Origin: CAIKMD01 sp035552195
GTDB taxonomy: Bacteria > Pseudomonadota > Alphaproteobacteria > ATCC43930 > CGMCC-115725
DNA length: 64,000 nt
Reading direction: 5' to 3'
Assembly: GCA_035552195.1 (NCBI GenBank)
Contig: DASZLU010000034.1
Span: 42,945 to 106,944, forward strand
Positions within the stretch are counted from its first letter, which is position 1. Every line of letters starts with the position of its first letter. The translations under genes and the position numbers were made by a program. The notes under the pieces were generated by a model that saw only the letters and a program-made list of their open reading frames with translations, searched no databases and was not told where the DNA came from. Shown here in pieces: positions 23,739-32,699 of the stretch.

Positions 23739-26402
23739 CTAAACCGCCGCGCTCACTTTGGCTTCGCTTGTCACATCGAGGATTTCTTGAAGCTCGGGAA
23801 TGCACGAGCCGCAATTGGTGCCGGCCTTCAGCGCGGCACCAATTGCGGCGACGCTGGTTAGCCGCCGTGCCTTGATCTCGCGTTCGATCGTATCGCGAGA
23901 AACCGAATGGCACACGCAGATCGCCCGGGCGTGCGAAGGACAAGCCGGCGCGTCCTCGATTGCGAAGAATTGCTGCTTGGCGGCCTCATCGAAAGCCTCG
24001 CCGATCATGCTCTCGATCGCGTCGCGTTCGGGCAATGGCGAGCGCGCGTCCAACGATAACAGCAAGCAAGAATGCAAGCGTCCCTTGACGATATTGGCGA
24101 TCCGCAAGACGCCGCGCGTTGGTTCGTATAGCGACATCGGCTCGGCGCCCTCAGGCTCGCCGAGAAGCTGGGTGGCCCAGTCGCTCAACTTTGCACCTTC
24201 CGCCAATCGGCTCCAGCCGCGCAAGATCCAGAGATCACCGTGCGCGGTCGGAATGCGCGACCAGTGATAGTCGCCGCTCGCGCGCGGGCCCTCGCCACCG
24301 ACGAGCAGCCCGCGCCATAAGATCGGCATCGGCGCCAGCGCGGCCGCTGTTGCTTTGAGCTCCGGCTGGCCGGATACAGGGTCGAACGCCGCGCTCACCA
24401 GCTGGTCGATCGGCCCGGCCGAGACGAAGCGGTCGGTCCAATGCATCGCGACGAAGACCTCGCCTTGTCGCTGCGCATCGCTGATCTGCGCCGGCAGAAC
24501 GGCGGCACCGTGCTCCGTCCGGATCTGGATCAGATCCCCGCTTCCGACGCAGAGCTTGCGCGCGTCGGAAGCGGCGACATCGACGACCGCTTCATCCTGA
24601 TGCAACATCAGGCGCGGCACGCGACCGGTGCGCGTCATCGTATGCCACTGATCGCGCACGCGGCCGGTGTTCAGCATAAAAGGAAACCGGCGGCTGGTTC
24701 GCGCTGCCGGCGGTTTCCACGGCGTCGGAATAAAACGCGCGCGGCGATCGGGGGTGCGAAAGATGCCGTCGCCGAAAAGGCGGCCGCCCTCGGACACATG
24801 CTTTGCCGCCGGCCAGCGTTGCGGCTTCAGTTCCTCGTAAGCGCTATCGCTGAGACCGGTGAACGCGGAAAGATCGAAGGCACGCGTGTCGTCATTCTCG
24901 AACGTCGACAGTGCCGCATGCTCGCGAAAGATCTCGGCCGGCGTGCGATAGGCAAACGAATCCTCCCAGCCCATGCGGCGCGCAACATTGCTCAGGATCC
25001 ACCAATCGGGCTTGGCCTCGCCCGGCGGTGCGCGAAAGCCTCGCTGACGCGAGATGCGATGCTCCGAATTCGTCACCGTGCCGTCTTTCTCGCTCCATGT
25101 CGCCGCGGGCAACACGACATCGGCGAGCGCAGTCGTATCGGTGTTCCAGCAATCGCTGACCACAACAAAAGGGCAAGCTTCGAGGGCACGGCGCACGCTG
25201 GCTGCGCGCGGCATGCTCGCGGCAGGATTGGTCGCCATGATCCAGATCGCCTTGATCCGTCCGGCTTCGACCGCATCGAAGAGATCGACGGCTTTGAGAC
25301 CGGGCGCCGTCGCGAGTCGCTTCGCGCGCCAAAAGCGGCGCACGCGATCGATATCCGCCGGCTCGTCGAAGCGCAGATGCGCGGCAAGCTGATTGGCAAG
25401 CCCGCCGACTTCACGTCCGCCCATCGCATTGGGCTGGCCGGTGACCGAGAATGGCCCCATGCCCGGACGGCCGATGCGACCGGTCGCGAGATGGCAATTG
25501 ATGATCGCGTTGACCTTGTCGGTGCCGGCGGTCGATTGATTGACGCCTTGCGAGAATACCGTCATCGCGCGTTCGGTCGCGGCAAAGCGTTCGTAGAACA
25601 CCATGATGTCAGCCGCGGGCAGACCGGTCGCGGCCGCGACTTGGGCGACGGTGCCGGCGCTCTCCCGCGCGACGGCGAGCGCGGCCTCAAAGCCGTTGCA
25701 ATGGGCATCGATCCAAGCGCGATCGAGATGGTGGTTCTCGGTCAGGTAGACAAGCAGACCGTCGAACAGCGCGACGTCGGCACCGGGCGCCACCGCAAGA
25801 TGCAGATCGGCGATCTCGCACGTCGCCGTGCGCCGGGGATCGATGACGACGACGAAGGTGCCGCGAGCAGCGCGCGCCGCTTTCAGCCGCTGATAGAGGA
25901 TAGGATGGCACCAGGCAGTGTTGCTCCCGACCAAGACCGCGAGATCGGTTTCGTCCCAATCCTCGTAGATTCCGGGCACCACATCCTCGCCGAAGGCGCG
26001 CTGGTGCCCGGCGACGGTCGAGGCCATACAGAGCCGCGAATTGGTGTCGATATTGGCGCTGCCGATGAATCCCTTCATCAACTTGTTGGCGACGTAGTAA
26101 TCCTCGGTAAGGAATTGCCCGGACCCGTAGAACGCCACCGAATCGGGCCCGAATTCGGCGATCGTCGCGGAAAAGCGCGCGGCGACGAGATCGAGCGCCT
26201 CGTCCCAGCGTGCGGCCCGGCCATCGATCCGCGGCGCTGTGAGGCGTCCGGTATCGTCGAGCGTCTCGGCCAGTGCCGCGCCCTTCGAGCACAGGCGGCC
26301 GAAATTGGCGGGATGATCCGGATCGCCGCGAACCGAACCATTCTCGACGATGACACCGCAACCGACCCCGCAATAAGGGCAGGTGGTCCTGACCTCAGTC
26401 AC
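23739..26402 (-). CDS. nasA: Assimilatory nitrate reductase, catalytic subunit
   Basis: 887 residues. Reduces nitrate to nitrite in the cytoplasm with a bis-MGD molybdenum cofactor and one [4Fe-4S] cluster. The cluster motif is at the N-terminus (CPYCGVGCGV, then LCSKGAA). The molybdopterin oxidoreductase body follows (ANIDTNSRLCMASTVAGHQR, NIDRVRRFWRAKR-like ADIDRVRRFWRAK, MATNPAASMPRA) and the MopB C-terminal dinucleotide-binding domain starts near residue 590. A BFD-type [2Fe-2S] module ends the protein (ICVCHSVSRDTIEREI, then NCGSCIPELQEIL). There is no Tat signal, as expected for NasA. Its start overlaps the nirD stop by 8 bases; it is the last gene of the operon. Confidence 0.96.
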   Translation of the reverse strand: MTEVRTTCPYCGVGCGVIVENGSVRGDPDHPANFGRLCSKGAALAETLDDTGRLTAPRIDGRAARWDEALDLVAARFSATIAEFGPDSVAFYGSGQFLTEDYYVANKLMKGFIGSANIDTNSRLCMASTVAGHQRAFGEDVVPGIYEDWDETDLAVLVGSNTAWCHPILYQRLKAARAARGTFVVVIDPRRTATCEIADLHLAVAPGADVALFDGLLVYLTENHHLDRAWIDAHCNGFEAALAVARESAGTVAQVAAATGLPAADIMVFYERFAATERAMTVFSQGVNQSTAGTDKVNAIINCHLATGRIGRPGMGPFSVTGQPNAMGGREVGGLANQLAAHLRFDEPADIDRVRRFWRAKRLATAPGLKAVDLFDAVEAGRIKAIWIMATNPAASMPRAASVRRALEACPFVVVSDCWNTDTTALADVVLPAATWSEKDGTVTNSEHRISRQRGFRAPPGEAKPDWWILSNVARRMGWEDSFAYRTPAEIFREHAALSTFENDDTRAFDLSAFTGLSDSAYEELKPQRWPAAKHVSEGGRLFGDGIFRTPDRRARFIPTPWKPPAARTSRRFPFMLNTGRVRDQWHTMTRTGRVPRLMLHQDEAVVDVAASDARKLCVGSGDLIQIRTEHGAAVLPAQISDAQRQGEVFVAMHWTDRFVSAGPIDQLVSAAFDPVSGQPELKATAAALAPMPILWRGLLVGGEGPRASGDYHWSRIPTAHGDLWILRGWSRLAEGAKLSDWATQLLGEPEGAEPMSLYEPTRGVLRIANIVKGRLHSCLLLSLDARSPLPERDAIESMIGEAFDEAAKQQFFAIEDAPACPSHARAICVCHSVSRDTIEREIKARRLTSVAAIGAALKAGTNCGSCIPELQEILDVTSEAKVSAAV

Positions 26403-26739
26403 GATGCGTTGTCGGCAGCATCAACAAGATACGCGTGTTCTCGATCCGCACGCGGATCCGGCGCACGCACCCACGATCCGGCTCGGCCGCCTCGCCGGTG
26501 GCAAGATCGATCGTCCAGTTGTGCAACGGACAGGTTACCGCCGTGCCGTGCACAATGCCTTGCGACAGCGGCCCGTTCTTGTGCGGGCAGCGATCATCGA
26601 TCGCGTACACCGCGTCGCCGCTGGTACGAAAGACGGCGATGTTGCCCTCTTGTGTCGCGACAACGCGCGCGCCAAGCCGCGGGATATCGTCGATTGCGCC
26701 GATATCGCGCCAGATTTCCGAAGCCACACTCGCATCCAT
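26395..26739 (-). CDS. nirD: Nitrite reductase small subunit (Rieske-type)
   Basis: 114 residues starting at the ATG at 26739, 4 bases after the nirB stop; a longer frame upstream runs inside nirB and is not needed. Rieske-fold protein with the cluster-site segments DDRCPHKNGPLSQG and CPLHNWTIDLATGEA. It works with NirB in NAD(P)H-dependent reduction of nitrite to ammonium. Position between nirB and nasA, with overlap on both sides, fits the usual assimilatory operon. Cys-His and Cys-His pairs are both present, so a [2Fe-2S] cluster may actually be bound, unlike in some NirD proteins that lack the ligands. Confidence 0.95.
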   Translation of the reverse strand: MDASVASEIWRDIGAIDDIPRLGARVVATQEGNIAVFRTSGDAVYAIDDRCPHKNGPLSQGIVHGTAVTCPLHNWTIDLATGEAAEPDRGCVRRIRVRIENTRILLMLPTTHRD

Positions 26740-26743
26740 TGCC

Positions 26744-29200
26744 CTACTCCACCGCCGCCAGCATGCGGAACTCCTCTGCCGGCTTGTCCTCGGCGCTACG
26801 CTCGCCCCAGGGATCGGTCTGGAAGAATTGCTGCGAGAAGAGGAAACGCGCTCGCAGCTCTTCGCGGCTCGCGGCGTCATCGACGATGCGTGCCTTCACG
26901 TGATCGAGACCGACGCGCTCGAGCCAGGGCGCGGTGCGCTCGAGATAACGCGCTTCCTCGCGATAGAGCTGCAGGAAGGCCGCGCAATATTCGAGCACCT
27001 CTTCCGCGGTCGCCACCTTGCACAAGAGATCGGTGGCGCGGATCTTGATTCCTCCATTGCCGCCGACATGCAGCTCCCAACCGCTTTCGACCGCGACGAC
27101 GCCGAAATCCTTGATCGTCGCTTCGGCGCAATTGCGCGGGCAGCCCGATACGGCGAGCTTCACCTTATGGGGATGCCATGAGCCCCATGTCATCTTCTCG
27201 AGCGCGATGCCCATCGCGGTCGAATCCTGCGTGCCGAAACGGCACCATTCCGACCCGACGCAGGTCTTCACCGTGCGCAGCGCCTTGCCATAGGCGTGGC
27301 CGGAAACGAGGCCGGCGGCGTTGAGATCGCGCCACACCGCCGGCAGCTGTTCTTTGCGCACGCCGAGCATGTCGACGCGCTGACCGCCGGTCAGCTTCAC
27401 GGTCGGGATCGCGTGCTTGTCGACGACATCGGCGATCGCGCGCAGCTCCTTCGCGTTGGTCATGCCGCCCCACATGCGCGGGATGACCGAGAAGGTGCCG
27501 TCCTTTTGGATATTCGCGTGGGCGCGCTCGTTGATGAAACGCGATTGCGCGTCATCGTGATATTCGTCGGGCCAGGCGCAAATCAGATAGAAATTGAGCG
27601 CCGGACGGCAGGAATGGCAGCCCTCGGGATTGGCCCATTCGAGCGCTTTCATCACCGCGGGAATAGTCTTGAGCTGCTCGTCGCAAATGCGTTGCCGTAC
27701 CTCGTCATGCGACAGCGTCGTGCAGCGGCACATGCCCTGCTTCTGCGGCTTGGCGAAAGCCTCGCCCGCCGTCGCCGCCAGGATGGATTCGACAAGGCTG
27801 GTGCAAGAGCCGCAAGACGCCGAAGCTTTGGTATGGCGCCGCACCGCGTCCAGCGTCGTCAGGCCTTTGTCGGCAATCGCCTCGACGATCGTGCCCTTGC
27901 ACACACCGTTGCAGCCGCAGATCTGATAATCGTCGGCATAATCGGCGACGTTCGGCGGTGCCGCTTTGCCGAGCGCCGTGACCACCGCTTGGCCGAAGAT
28001 CGCCGCGTCCTTGAAGGCGGTGATGTCCTCGCGCTTGCGCAGCAGGTCGAGATACCAGCCGCTGTCGTTCACCTCGCCGTAAAGCACGACGCCGTCGAGA
28101 CGACCGTCGCGCAGCACGAGCTTCTTGTAGACCTCGCGGGCCGAGTCCTGAAACGTGATTGAATGACAATCCTCGCCGCCGAGGAAGTTGCCGGCCGAGA
28201 ACACATCGACGCCGGTGACCTTGAGCTTGGTCGCGAGCACCGAGCCAGCATAGGCGGCGATCACGCTCTCGTCGCCGGCGAGATGCTCGGCGCAGACTTT
28301 CGCCATCTCGTACAGCGGCGCGACGAGGCCATAGGTCAGGCCGCGATGCTCGACACATTCGCCGACCGCGAAGATGTCGGGATCCGAGGTCCGCATATCG
28401 TCATAAACCGAGACGCCCCGGTTGACCGCGAGACCGCATTTGCGGGCAAGCTCGATATTGGGGCGAATGCCGATCGCCATGACGACGAGATCGCCCGGCA
28501 CCTCGCGGCCATCGGCGAGGCGAACGCCTTCGACGCGGCCGTCGCCGAAAATCTCCTCGGTCTGGCCGTTGGTGAAGAAGTTGAGGCCGCGTTCGTCGAG
28601 GCAGCGCTGCAAGAGCTTGCCCGCCGTCGTATCGAGCTGCCGCTCCATCAGCGTGTCGACAAGATGGACGACGGCGACCGACATGCCGCGCTTGAGCAGC
28701 CCGTTCGCGGCCTCGAGTCCTAAAAGGCCGCCGCCGATGACGATGGCGCGGTGATGCCGCTGCGACGCGCCGATCATCTGCTCGATATCGGCGATATCGC
28801 GAAAGGCGCAGGTACCGGGCAATTCGAGGCCGGGGATCGGCGGCACGATCGGCTTCGATCCGGTCGCCAGCAGCAGCTTGTCGTAAGGCTCGACGCGGCC
28901 GCTCTCCGACCGCACGGTTTTGGCGGCGCGGTCGATCGCGACCACCGGATCGCCGGCAAAAAGGCGAATGCCGTTTTCGCCATACCAGGACAGCGGATTG
29001 ATGACGATGTCGCCGAGATCCTTGTCGCCGGCGAGCACCGACGACAGCATAATGCGATCGTAGTTCACGTGCGGCTCGGCACCGAAGACCGTGATGTCGT
29101 AGCGAACCGGATTGCGCTTTAATAACTCTTCGACCGCACGCATCCCGGCCATGCCGTTGCCGATGACGACGAGGCGCTCGCGGCGTTGGATCATGTTCAT
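26744..29200 (-). CDS. nirB: Nitrite reductase [NAD(P)H] large subunit
   Basis: 818 residues; ATG at 29200 with TGAGGAGCGCCCG before it. Six-electron reduction of nitrite to ammonium. Order: FAD/NAD(P)H reductase (LVVIGNGMAGMRAVEELL at 10-27, second dinucleotide site VIGGGLLGLEAANGLL near 150); a BFD-type [2Fe-2S] module (QICGCNGVCKGTIVEAI, then ASCGSC) near 420-475; a second partly similar Cys cluster (GMCRCTTLSHDEV, GCHSC) near 495-545; and the sirohaem/[4Fe-4S] reductase domain with TCVGSEWCRFG and SGCPRNCAEA. Length and order match NirB/NasD. It forms an operon with the transporter upstream (10-base gap) and nirD. Confidence 0.97.
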   Translation of the reverse strand: MNMIQRRERLVVIGNGMAGMRAVEELLKRNPVRYDITVFGAEPHVNYDRIMLSSVLAGDKDLGDIVINPLSWYGENGIRLFAGDPVVAIDRAAKTVRSESGRVEPYDKLLLATGSKPIVPPIPGLELPGTCAFRDIADIEQMIGASQRHHRAIVIGGGLLGLEAANGLLKRGMSVAVVHLVDTLMERQLDTTAGKLLQRCLDERGLNFFTNGQTEEIFGDGRVEGVRLADGREVPGDLVVMAIGIRPNIELARKCGLAVNRGVSVYDDMRTSDPDIFAVGECVEHRGLTYGLVAPLYEMAKVCAEHLAGDESVIAAYAGSVLATKLKVTGVDVFSAGNFLGGEDCHSITFQDSAREVYKKLVLRDGRLDGVVLYGEVNDSGWYLDLLRKREDITAFKDAAIFGQAVVTALGKAAPPNVADYADDYQICGCNGVCKGTIVEAIADKGLTTLDAVRRHTKASASCGSCTSLVESILAATAGEAFAKPQKQGMCRCTTLSHDEVRQRICDEQLKTIPAVMKALEWANPEGCHSCRPALNFYLICAWPDEYHDDAQSRFINERAHANIQKDGTFSVIPRMWGGMTNAKELRAIADVVDKHAIPTVKLTGGQRVDMLGVRKEQLPAVWRDLNAAGLVSGHAYGKALRTVKTCVGSEWCRFGTQDSTAMGIALEKMTWGSWHPHKVKLAVSGCPRNCAEATIKDFGVVAVESGWELHVGGNGGIKIRATDLLCKVATAEEVLEYCAAFLQLYREEARYLERTAPWLERVGLDHVKARIVDDAASREELRARFLFSQQFFQTDPWGERSAEDKPAEEFRMLAAVE

Positions 29201-29210
29201 CGGGCGCTCC

Positions 29211-30419
29211 TCAGATCCGCACGGCGCTGGCATCTCCCGACCAGCTCGCGCGCCAACGCCGCTTCACGACGTTGAGCCCGGCGAAGGCGCCGAGAGCGAG
29301 GATCGCGAAGACCAGGAACCCGGCCTGGTAATTGCCGGTGAATTGTTTCGAGTAGCCGAGGCTCGAGGCGAGATAAAACCCGCCGATGCCGCCCATCATG
29401 CCGACGAACCCGGTCATGATGCCGATCTCGCGCCCGAAACGCTGCGGCACCAGTTGGAAGACGGCGCCGTTACCCATGCCGAGCGCGCCCATGCCGACCA
29501 TGAAGGCGGCGATGGCGAGCGAGACATGCGGCAAGCCGAAGCTGACGACGATCAGCGCGAACGCGGCGATCAGATACATGGTCGACAGCGTGCGCACGCC
29601 GCCGATGCGGTCGGCGATCGCGCCACCGATCGGACGCAGCAGCGAGCCGACAAAGACGCAGGCGGCCGTCGCGTAGCCGGCGTAGACCGGCGTCAGCCCG
29701 TACTGATCGTTGTAATAGATCGGCAGCGACGAGCCTAAGCCGACGAAGCCACCGAAGGTGACGCTGTAGAGCAGCATGAGCCACCAAGCGTCGGCGATCT
29801 TGAGAATGCTGAGGTAATCGGCGAAAGATTTCGCCGCCGGGCGATTCGGCACGTCCTTGGCGTAAATCATGTAGAGCACGAACACTATCGCGAGCGGGAT
29901 CGCCAGCAAGCCGAGCACATTGTTCCAGCCGAACGCGATGGCGAGGCCGGGTGCAAAGAACGACGCAAGCACGGTGCCGGAATTCCCGGCGCCGGCGATG
30001 CCGAGCGCGGTGCCCTGATGCTCGGGCGGATACCAGCGCGATGCGAGCGGCAGCGCCACGGCGAACGACGCGCCGGCCATGCCGAGCACGACGCCGACGA
30101 GCAGTATCTGGCCAAAGCTATGCACACCGAACAACCAGGCGAGCAAGAGACCGCCGATGACGAAGAGCTGCGCGAAGATGCCAGCCGCCTTCGGCCCGAA
30201 GCGATCAACCAGCACACCGTTGACCACGCGCAGCAAAGCGCCGGCGAGCACCGGGATCGCGACCATCAAGCCTTTCTGGCCGGCGTCGAGTCCCAGCGTT
30301 TTTCCGATCTGCACGCCCAGCGGCCCGAGAATGACCCAAGCCATGAAGCTGAGATCGAAATAGACGAACGCCATCGTCAACGTCGGAAGATGGCCTGCTT
30401 TGAGAAAGCCTTTATTCAT
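29211..30419 (-). CDS. Nitrate/nitrite MFS transporter (NarK/NasA type)
   Basis: 402 residues from the ATG at 30419 (MNKGFLKAGHLPTLTMAFVY), with GAGCGGGT before it. Twelve membrane segments. Family marks are FDLSFMAWVILGPLGVQIG near the N-terminus, VVLGMAGASFAVALPLASRW, the nitrate-signature glycine stretch AGAGNSGTVLASFFAP, GGFVGLGSSLPIYYNDQYG, and the second signature GFVGMMGGIGGFYLASSLG. It imports nitrate across the inner membrane for the nirBD-nasA products encoded directly downstream. As first gene of the operon it receives the leader with the sigma-54-like promoter and NasT-type hairpin. Confidence 0.95.
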   Translation of the reverse strand: MNKGFLKAGHLPTLTMAFVYFDLSFMAWVILGPLGVQIGKTLGLDAGQKGLMVAIPVLAGALLRVVNGVLVDRFGPKAAGIFAQLFVIGGLLLAWLFGVHSFGQILLVGVVLGMAGASFAVALPLASRWYPPEHQGTALGIAGAGNSGTVLASFFAPGLAIAFGWNNVLGLLAIPLAIVFVLYMIYAKDVPNRPAAKSFADYLSILKIADAWWLMLLYSVTFGGFVGLGSSLPIYYNDQYGLTPVYAGYATAACVFVGSLLRPIGGAIADRIGGVRTLSTMYLIAAFALIVVSFGLPHVSLAIAAFMVGMGALGMGNGAVFQLVPQRFGREIGIMTGFVGMMGGIGGFYLASSLGYSKQFTGNYQAGFLVFAILALGAFAGLNVVKRRWRASWSGDASAVRI

Positions 30420-30486
30420 GACCGACCCGCTCTTTCGGACACCGTGTCCAGGAGGGGATCGCCATTGATCCACCGGATGCAGGGAT

Positions 30487-30509
30487 GAGACATTCGCCGC
30501 GAACGTCTC
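30487..30509 (-). promoter_or_regulatory. Attenuator-like hairpin in nitrate operon leader
   Basis: On the minus strand, GAGACGTTCG-CGG-CGAATGTCTC forms a 10-base stem with one G-T pair. It lies 5 bases downstream of the NasT-type hairpin and 68 bases before the transporter start. The position is that of the terminator in NasT-controlled leaders, but no U-run follows, so it may act as a pause or depend on another factor. Confidence 0.5.
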
Positions 30510-30514
30510 GTTTT

Positions 30515-30540
30515 GGCGTCAGCCTCACCGTTGAGGCGCC
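30515..30540 (-). promoter_or_regulatory. Probable NasT (ANTAR) RNA target hairpin
   Basis: The minus-strand leader contains GCCTC-AACGGT-GAGGC (30522-30537), extended by GGCG/CGCC on the outside. The hexaloop has A at position 1 and G at position 4, the identity known for RNA hairpins bound by ANTAR-domain antiterminators. nasT, which encodes such a protein, is two genes upstream. ANTAR targets are usually paired hairpins: a second hexaloop of the same class, AACGCG with a 4-base stem, occurs at 30566-30579, but it overlaps the promoter and would not be fully transcribed from it. Confidence 0.65.
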
Positions 30541-30579
30541 GCGCCGAGCCGCTTTCGCGACCTCCGCACCGCGTTGCGC

Positions 30580-30595
30580 TGCAATCACTATGCCA
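30580..30595 (-). promoter_or_regulatory. Sigma-54 (-24/-12) promoter of the nitrate assimilation operon
   Basis: Minus strand TGGCAT-AGTGA-TTGCA, with GG and GC exactly 10 bases apart, matches the RpoN consensus (TGGCAC-N5-TTGCA) at all but one base. It predicts a transcript start near 30569, about 150 bases before the transporter ATG. This fits nitrogen control by NtrC; I did not identify an enhancer site with confidence. Confidence 0.75.
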
Positions 30596-30745
30596 AGGCG
30601 GAGTTCCGCCGAATTCGGGGATTTTTGTTGCGCTGCGCCAACGCCGCGCTCAAAAAAGGCGCAACGTGAACGCGTCCGCCGCATTTCTGAGCAGCATCGT
30701 GATCGCTAGAGCGGCGCGGCGCGTTCACCGATCGGCGATGCGCGA

Positions 30746-31894
30746 TCAGGGCGCAAAGACCGTTCCGTCAAAAAACGAGTCTGGCCCCATCGCGATCGGA
30801 AACGGCCTCGTTTCGATCGTCCATTGCGCCGCGTGGGCGCCTTCGGCCTTCGCATCCGCAGGCGGTGCGGCGATGCCATTGCGCGCAGCGGCCTCACGAA
30901 ACAGATCGGGACGATAGATCGCCGCTGCCGCATCGCGATCGACGTCGCGATCGAGCAAATTCCAGCGGGTCATTTCGTTTAGAAACCATGCCGCTTGGGA
31001 GCGCCACGGGAAATTCGCGGCGTGCGCGAAGAACACCGAGCGATCGACATTCGAGCGATCGCCACGCGTCGCCTGCGGCAGCGAGGCACGAATCAACGAC
31101 GGCTTGAGGTGAAGGTAACGATCCTCGCTCAAAAGCGCGGCCACTTCCTCGGCATTTTCCGGCGCATCGCAGAAACGCGCCGCCTCGATCAGCGCATCGA
31201 GCATTCCATCGAGCAGCCGCGGTTGCCGCTCTGCCCAACCCGCCGAAACAGCAAGACATTTTTCCGGATGATTGTGCCAAATCTGCGACGAGGTGACGAT
31301 CGTGGCGCCGACTTCGGCGCGCGCCGCTACCTCGCCCCAGGGCGCACCGGCGCAGAACCCGTCGATCAACCCATCGAGCAAGGCATCGGCGGTCTCGGCC
31401 GGCGGCACAACTGAGAAATCGATGTCGCGCACGGGATCGATGCCGCAAGCCGCAAGCCAGTATCGCAGCAAAAGATTATGCGTCGAATGGAGATGCACGA
31501 CGGCGAGCCGCAATCGCCTGCCGCGCCGCTGAATAAAGCCGCGCAGCCGCGCGCCCGCTTCGCTCGCATCGGCGGACGGCGGCAACGCCAAGTCGCGGGC
31601 AATCTCCGCCGCGACGGTCACCGAATTGCCGTTGAGGCTGAGCCCCATCGGCACGATCAGCGGCACGCTGATACCCCGCGTACCGAGCGCGATGGCAAAA
31701 GCGAGCGGCGGCAGCATTACGGCGGCTTGCAAGCGGCCATAGCTCAGCTTGTCGGCGATATTCGCCCAAGAGGGCTCCACCGAGAGCCGCACAACGAGGT
31801 CGCGGCGATCGAAAAAGCCTTTTTCGAAGGCGACGACCACGGGCGCGGCGTCGGTAAGGCGCAAAAGTCCGATATTGATCATCGCTGTCGCCAC
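30746..31894 (-). CDS. nasS: Nitrate sensor NasS (NrtA/CmpA-like)
   Basis: About 382 residues. The fold is that of NitT/TauT and NrtA binding proteins (INIGLLRLTDAAPVVVAFEK, GAPWGEVAARAEVGATIVTS, HNHPEKCLAVSAGWAER), but there is no signal peptide, as in NasS, which stays in the cytoplasm. In NasST systems NasS holds NasT in the absence of nitrate or nitrite and releases it when ligand binds. The start is ambiguous: a GTG at 31894 sits close to AGGAG, while the ATG at 31882 gives a standard N-terminus with a more distant site. It follows nasT by about 20 bases. Confidence 0.9.
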   Translation of the reverse strand: MATAMINIGLLRLTDAAPVVVAFEKGFFDRRDLVVRLSVEPSWANIADKLSYGRLQAAVMLPPLAFAIALGTRGISVPLIVPMGLSLNGNSVTVAAEIARDLALPPSADASEAGARLRGFIQRRGRRLRLAVVHLHSTHNLLLRYWLAACGIDPVRDIDFSVVPPAETADALLDGLIDGFCAGAPWGEVAARAEVGATIVTSSQIWHNHPEKCLAVSAGWAERQPRLLDGMLDALIEAARFCDAPENAEEVAALLSEDRYLHLKPSLIRASLPQATRGDRSNVDRSVFFAHAANFPWRSQAAWFLNEMTRWNLLDRDVDRDAAAAIYRPDLFREAAARNGIAAPPADAKAEGAHAAQWTIETRPFPIAMGPDSFFDGTVFAP

Positions 31895-31913
31895 GATCTC
31901 CTGCCCTTCCTGC

Positions 31914-32486
31914 TCACGGCTTCTTGCCGGTCTCGGCAAGGACGTCCGTCGCGATATCGACGATGCGCTTGCCGCTGTTCATCGCCGTGCGCCGCAACAA
32001 ACGATGCGCCGCCGGCTCGCTGAGATGCTGTTCTTTCATCAGCCGCGCCTTGGCGCGCTGGATGACGTCACGCTCGTACAGCTTGGTCTCGGCTTTCTCG
32101 AGATTATCGGCGAGCTTGCGATAGCGGCGAAAAATCGCGACCGCGGCCTGCACGATCGGTTTCACATCGGGAATCGAGCTGCCGAGGAGATTGTAAGAGC
32201 TGATGCCCGCTTCGATTGCCTCTTCCATGAAGCCCGCATCGTCCTTGTCGACGAAAAGCACGATCGGTCGCGGCGCGTGGTCACTGACCTCGCGAATGCT
32301 TTCGAGACTGTCGCGATCGGGGCGCGACATGTCGACGATGATCACATCCGGCGCGACCTTCCTGACCGCGTCGACGAGGCGCGTACCCGGCGCGAGGGTC
32401 ACGATCTCGTCGACCCCGGCGGCGCGTAATTGGCGCGACACAGCGTCGATCCGTTCCCGATTGTCGTCTGCCAGCAGAACGCGCAA
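31914..32486 (-). CDS. nasT: Nitrate antiterminator NasT (ANTAR domain)
   Basis: 190 residues, apparently from a TTG at 32486 (read MRVLLADDNRERIDAVSRQL), since no in-frame ATG lies nearby. A receiver-like domain (1-120) keeps the acidic pair ADDN and the central Asp region VIIVDMSRPDRDSLE. A coiled-coil linker (about 122-135) leads to a C-terminal ANTAR RNA-binding domain (VIQRAKARLMKEQHLSEPAA followed by RRTAMNSGKRI). When freed from NasS it is expected to bind the leader of the nitrate operon and allow read-through. It is the first gene of the run nasT-nasS-transporter-nirB-nirD-nasA. Confidence 0.93.
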   Translation of the reverse strand: MRVLLADDNRERIDAVSRQLRAAGVDEIVTLAPGTRLVDAVRKVAPDVIIVDMSRPDRDSLESIREVSDHAPRPIVLFVDKDDAGFMEEAIEAGISSYNLLGSSIPDVKPIVQAAVAIFRRYRKLADNLEKAETKLYERDVIQRAKARLMKEQHLSEPAAHRLLRRTAMNSGKRIVDIATDVLAETGKKP

Positions 32487-32699
32487 CGATGCCGGCCCTA
32501 GCCCTATGCCGATGGAATTCCCAGCCTACAACAAGCAAGAAGCACGCCAACCCGGCGGCGCATCATCCAGCTCGACCTCAGCATTGCCCCACCGATGGGA
32601 GCGTTGCTCTAGGGTCAGCGGCTGCGGGCGGCTTAATAGGGCGCGGTGCGGCCGATCAGCCCACGCGACTGCGCGTCGCTCAGAACCAGCCGCGGCGCT

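Noticed and set aside
24441..26903. An 820-codon plus-strand open frame
   Set aside because: Antisense to nasA, nirD and the end of nirB, which have strong motif support.
30601..30667. GTTGCGC/GCGCAAC inverted repeat as a terminator after nasS
   Set aside because: The loop is about 24 bases and the T-run lies inside it, not after the stem, so it does not fit an intrinsic terminator.
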